Below are positions 15,515 through 17,868 of a stretch of DNA of 17,868 nt, piece by piece; within the stretch, counting starts at the first letter, position 1; each line of letters starts with the position of its first letter. Origin of the DNA: an uncultured Eubacteriales bacterium (GTDB lineage: Bacteria > Bacillota > Clostridia > Lachnospirales > Anaerotignaceae); NCBI GenBank assembly GCA_902406135.1, contig CABPCX010000006.1, positions 1 to 17,868 on the forward strand, given 5' to 3'. The notes under the pieces were generated by a model. The model worked only from the letters and a program-made list of their open reading frames with translations. It made no database searches and was not told where the DNA came from. Both the position numbers and the translations under genes were made by a program.

Positions 15515-16375
15515 TTACTCCCCCTTTGATATAAGTTTCTTTCTCAGTATTTCATAAAAACTTCTTGTGTTGGTCTTGATTATATTTATGCTGTTAGCAG
15601 ACTTTCTCACGTTGATTATATCGCCGTTATTTAATATAACGCTTGTCTGCCCGTCCATTGACATAATTATATCGCCGTTGGAACCAAAGCTGGCCTCTAT
15701 CCTTACGGTATCATCAGCTGACACTACTATACTTCTGGAATGCAGTGAATGAGGGCATATAGGTGTTATTACCATACACGATATATCAGGTTTGAGCACA
15801 GGTCCTCCCGCTGAGAGGTTATATGCCGTTGAGCCTGTTGGTGTGGATATTATTATGCCGTCAGCTCTGAATGTTGCCAGGTATTCTTCATTTACGTAAA
15901 TATTGTATTCAGTAATTTTTGTGAACACACCTCTTGATATGCACACATCATTTACCGCAATATACTGTTTCGGATTATCCGTATCTGATATTATTTCCGA
16001 TTCAAGCATAAGTCTTTTTTCTATCTTATACTCTCCGTTGAGTACTTTCTCGATGGCAGTTTCTGCCTCTGAACCATCGGCAGTTGCCAAAAATCCCATG
16101 GTGCCCATATTTATTCCTAAAAGAGGAGTGCCGAATTTTGCGGCCTTTCTTCCTGTATCAAGAAGTGTTCCGTCTCCTCCAAGGACTATTATAAAATCAG
16201 ATTTTGAATAAAGCTCATATTTAGTAACTCCAAGATCATTTAAGCCTGTCATCTCGGCAATTTTATAGGTAAGCACTACCTTACATTCTTTTTTAAGCAA
16301 AAATTCCGCCAGCTCATTTACAAGCTTCATAGCAGGCTCTTTATTATAATTTGGAACTATTCCAACAGTTTTCAT
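15515..16375 (-). CDS. nadK: NAD kinase
   Basis: Phosphorylates NAD to NADP. The 286 residues are the usual length. The ATP/NAD-binding motif GGDGT is at 66-70, and the second conserved block NDVCISRG and the NAD-binding TPTGSTAYNLSAGGP are both present. The ATG at 16375 follows AAGGTGGTG. The stop is 3 nt before the argR start and the start is 12 nt after the tlyA stop, so it is within one operon. Confidence 0.97.
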   Translation of the reverse strand: MKTVGIVPNYNKEPAMKLVNELAEFLLKKECKVVLTYKIAEMTGLNDLGVTKYELYSKSDFIIVLGGDGTLLDTGRKAAKFGTPLLGINMGTMGFLATADGSEAETAIEKVLNGEYKIEKRLMLESEIISDTDNPKQYIAVNDVCISRGVFTKITEYNIYVNEEYLATFRADGIIISTPTGSTAYNLSAGGPVLKPDISCMVITPICPHSLHSRSIVVSADDTVRIEASFGSNGDIIMSMDGQTSVILNNGDIINVRKSANSINIIKTNTRSFYEILRKKLISKGE

Positions 16376-16387
16376 TTAAACACCACC

Positions 16388-17197
16388 TTAAAGCAGTTCG
16401 TGGGATTTTTCAGTTATTTCATTTGCAGCCGCATAGGCTTCTTCCTTGGTAAAGCCCGGATTTTTTCTATCCAGCATTATAAGATATTCAATATTTCCCT
16501 CGGGTCCTCTTATGGGAGAAAAATCTATTCCTATTACATTTACCCCTATTTCAAAGGCAAAATCTATGATTTTTAAAATTACTTCTTTATGTGTAGACTT
16601 TTCTCTGACTACGCCTTTTTTGCCTACCTTTTCTCTTCCTGCTTCAAACTGAGGCTTTATAAGGCATACCATCTGCGCATCATCCGACATTACGGCGAGG
16701 GCAGGAGGAACAACCTTTGTCAGAGATATAAATGATACGTCCACCGACGCAAACTGAGGTTTATCAGGCACCTGCTCCTCAGTAATATATCTGACATTAG
16801 TCTTTTCCATACAGACTACTCTTTCATCATTTCTGAGTTTCCATGCAAGCTGGCCATATCCAACATCAATTGAATATACCTTTGAAGCGCCGTTTTGAAG
16901 CATACAGTCTGTAAAACCGCCTGTAGACGCTCCTATATCCATACAGATTTTGCCCTCAATGCTTACAGGGAATGATTCCATAGCTTTCTCAAGCTTATAT
17001 CCGCCTCTGCTGACGTAGGGCATTTCTCCGCCTTTTAACTCAATTTTAGATTTTATATCGATTTTTGTGCCTGCTTTATCTTCTTTATTTCCGTCAACAT
17101 ATACGTTTCCGGCCATAATATATGCTTTGGCAAGCTCCCTTGATGCCGCCAGTCCCATATTGACCATAAGCACGTCAAGTCTTTCTTTATCAGCCAT
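16388..17197 (-). CDS. tlyA: TlyA family rRNA (cytidine-2'-O)-methyltransferase
   Basis: Predicted 2'-O-methyltransferase acting on ribosomal RNA; the family was first annotated as hemolysin. It has 269 residues. An N-terminal S4 RNA-binding domain covers about residues 4-62 (ERLDVLMVNMGLAASRELAKA). An FtsJ-like methyltransferase domain follows, with the SAM motif MDIGASTGGFTDC at 86-98 and the SVDVSFISL and KPQFE motifs. The ATG at 17197 overlaps the dxs stop by 8 nt, suggesting translational coupling. A TTG three codons upstream is open but has no better ribosome site. Confidence 0.94.
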   Translation of the reverse strand: MADKERLDVLMVNMGLAASRELAKAYIMAGNVYVDGNKEDKAGTKIDIKSKIELKGGEMPYVSRGGYKLEKAMESFPVSIEGKICMDIGASTGGFTDCMLQNGASKVYSIDVGYGQLAWKLRNDERVVCMEKTNVRYITEEQVPDKPQFASVDVSFISLTKVVPPALAVMSDDAQMVCLIKPQFEAGREKVGKKGVVREKSTHKEVILKIIDFAFEIGVNVIGIDFSPIRGPEGNIEYLIMLDRKNPGFTKEEAYAAANEITEKSHELL

Positions 17198-17868
17198 TAT
17201 TTTCAACTCGTTTCTTTATCTCTGAATATATCGTCTTTCCGTCAAGGCCATATCTGGAATACAGTTCTTTTCTTGTTCCGTGTTCAATAAATTTATCGGG
17301 GAAAGCAAAGGCGTGGAATGCCACGTTTTTGATATTCTCCTCTTCACTTATCGTTTCAAGCACGGCACAGCCTGCTCCGCCTTCAAACACGTTGTCTTCT
17401 ATGGTAAAAACATATTCGCATTTTTCACATACGTTCTTTATCAGTTCTTTATCCACGGGCTTTGCAAACCTAAGATTTACAAGGACAGGTCTGTATCCGT
17501 CTTTTTCAAGCAGTGTGCATACATCATCTGCTTCATCCAGCATACTTCCTGCGGAAAGTACGGCTATTTTTTCTCCGTTTTTAAGTATTTCGCCTTTTCC
17601 GTATTCTATATCATTACAGTTATCGGAATATCTTAATGAAACTTCACCCCTTGGATATCTTATGGCAACGGGTGAATCCATCCTATTAAGGGCAAAATCA
17701 AGCATTTTTTCAAGCTCTACGCCATTTTTAGGCATCATTACGGTCATATTGGGCATATGGCGGAAGTATGATATATCATATATTCCCTGATGGGTCTCTC
17801 CGTCGCTGCCTACGATTCCTGCTCTGTCCACACCAAATACAACCAGAGGTCACAGAAGTCTTCTTTGT
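17190..17868 (-). CDS. dxs: 1-deoxy-D-xylulose-5-phosphate synthase, C-terminal part (frame broken at window edge)
   Basis: First enzyme of the MEP isoprenoid pathway, a TPP-dependent condensation of pyruvate and glyceraldehyde-3-phosphate. The intact part shows VFGVDRAGIVGSDGETHQG of the pyrimidine-binding domain, MPKNGVELEKML, then the transketolase C-terminal domain with TIEDNVFEGGAG. About 220 residues of an expected 620 or so lie in the window. The frame continues upstream of the GTG at 17831 for six more Dxs-like codons, then meets an in-frame TGA at 17850-17852. Beyond that no frame gives clean Dxs sequence to the edge. Either a frameshift lies within the last 40 bases, or the edge sequence is unreliable. 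Confidence 0.88.

Overview
This window looks like a chromosomal segment of a low-to-moderate GC Gram-positive anaerobe of the Clostridia, most likely Lachnospiraceae or a close relative. The evidence is the consistent AGGAGG-type ribosome sites, sigma-A promoters, the HrcA/CIRCE heat-shock control, the dxs-tlyA-nadK-argR-recN gene order, and a repeat family I associate with Lachnospiraceae. Almost all genes lie on the minus strand. The plus-strand genes are a D-2-hydroxyacid dehydrogenase (4958-5929) and a small HTH-like protein (12573-13034).

Layout, left to right. (1) 1-1232: the 5' part of carA (minus, cut by the window edge) with its own promoter and a roughly 195-nt leader. The leader encodes an unannotated 37-residue Phe/Tyr-rich peptide whose last codons and stop form the 5' arm of an intrinsic terminator just before carA. 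This closely resembles the UTP-sensing pyrBI (PyrL) attenuator of enterobacteria and is the most interesting item here. (2) 1325-4827: a FUSC-type membrane protein, then a two-gene unit (64-residue unknown protein plus Eis-like GNAT acetyltransferase) behind a good promoter. (3) 4862-5987: a stand-alone D-2-hydroxyacid dehydrogenase with a strong bidirectional terminator. (4) 5988-6610: three tandem copies of a 178-bp element lying between that terminator and the groEL stop codon. (5) 6614-8664: groES-groEL with a perfect CIRCE operator. (6) 8746-12452: iscS-iscU-mnmA, then a HAD phosphatase and a tiny FeoB-associated Cys-rich membrane protein. The promoter has two copies of a half-site motif, one upstream of the -35 and one at the start of transcription, suggesting an Rrf2/IscR-type regulator. 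(7) 12522-13076: a divergent HTH-like protein of unknown role. (8) 13079-13318: a small membrane-protein remnant with an apparent single-base frameshift. (9) 13345-17868: recN, argR, nadK, tlyA and the C-terminal part of dxs in one tightly packed minus-strand operon.

Together the genes are mostly housekeeping: pyrimidine/arginine precursor synthesis (carA), protein folding (groESL), Fe-S cluster assembly and tRNA 2-thiolation (iscS, iscU, mnmA), isoprenoid precursors (dxs), NADP supply (nadK), arginine control (argR), rRNA methylation (tlyA) and DNA repair (recN). The non-ordinary parts are regulatory or structural: the car leader, the iscS operator pair, the tandem repeats in the presumed groEL 3' UTR, the broken small gene, and a broken dxs reading frame within 40 bases of the right edge. 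No rRNA, tRNA, CRISPR array, transposase or phage gene was seen.
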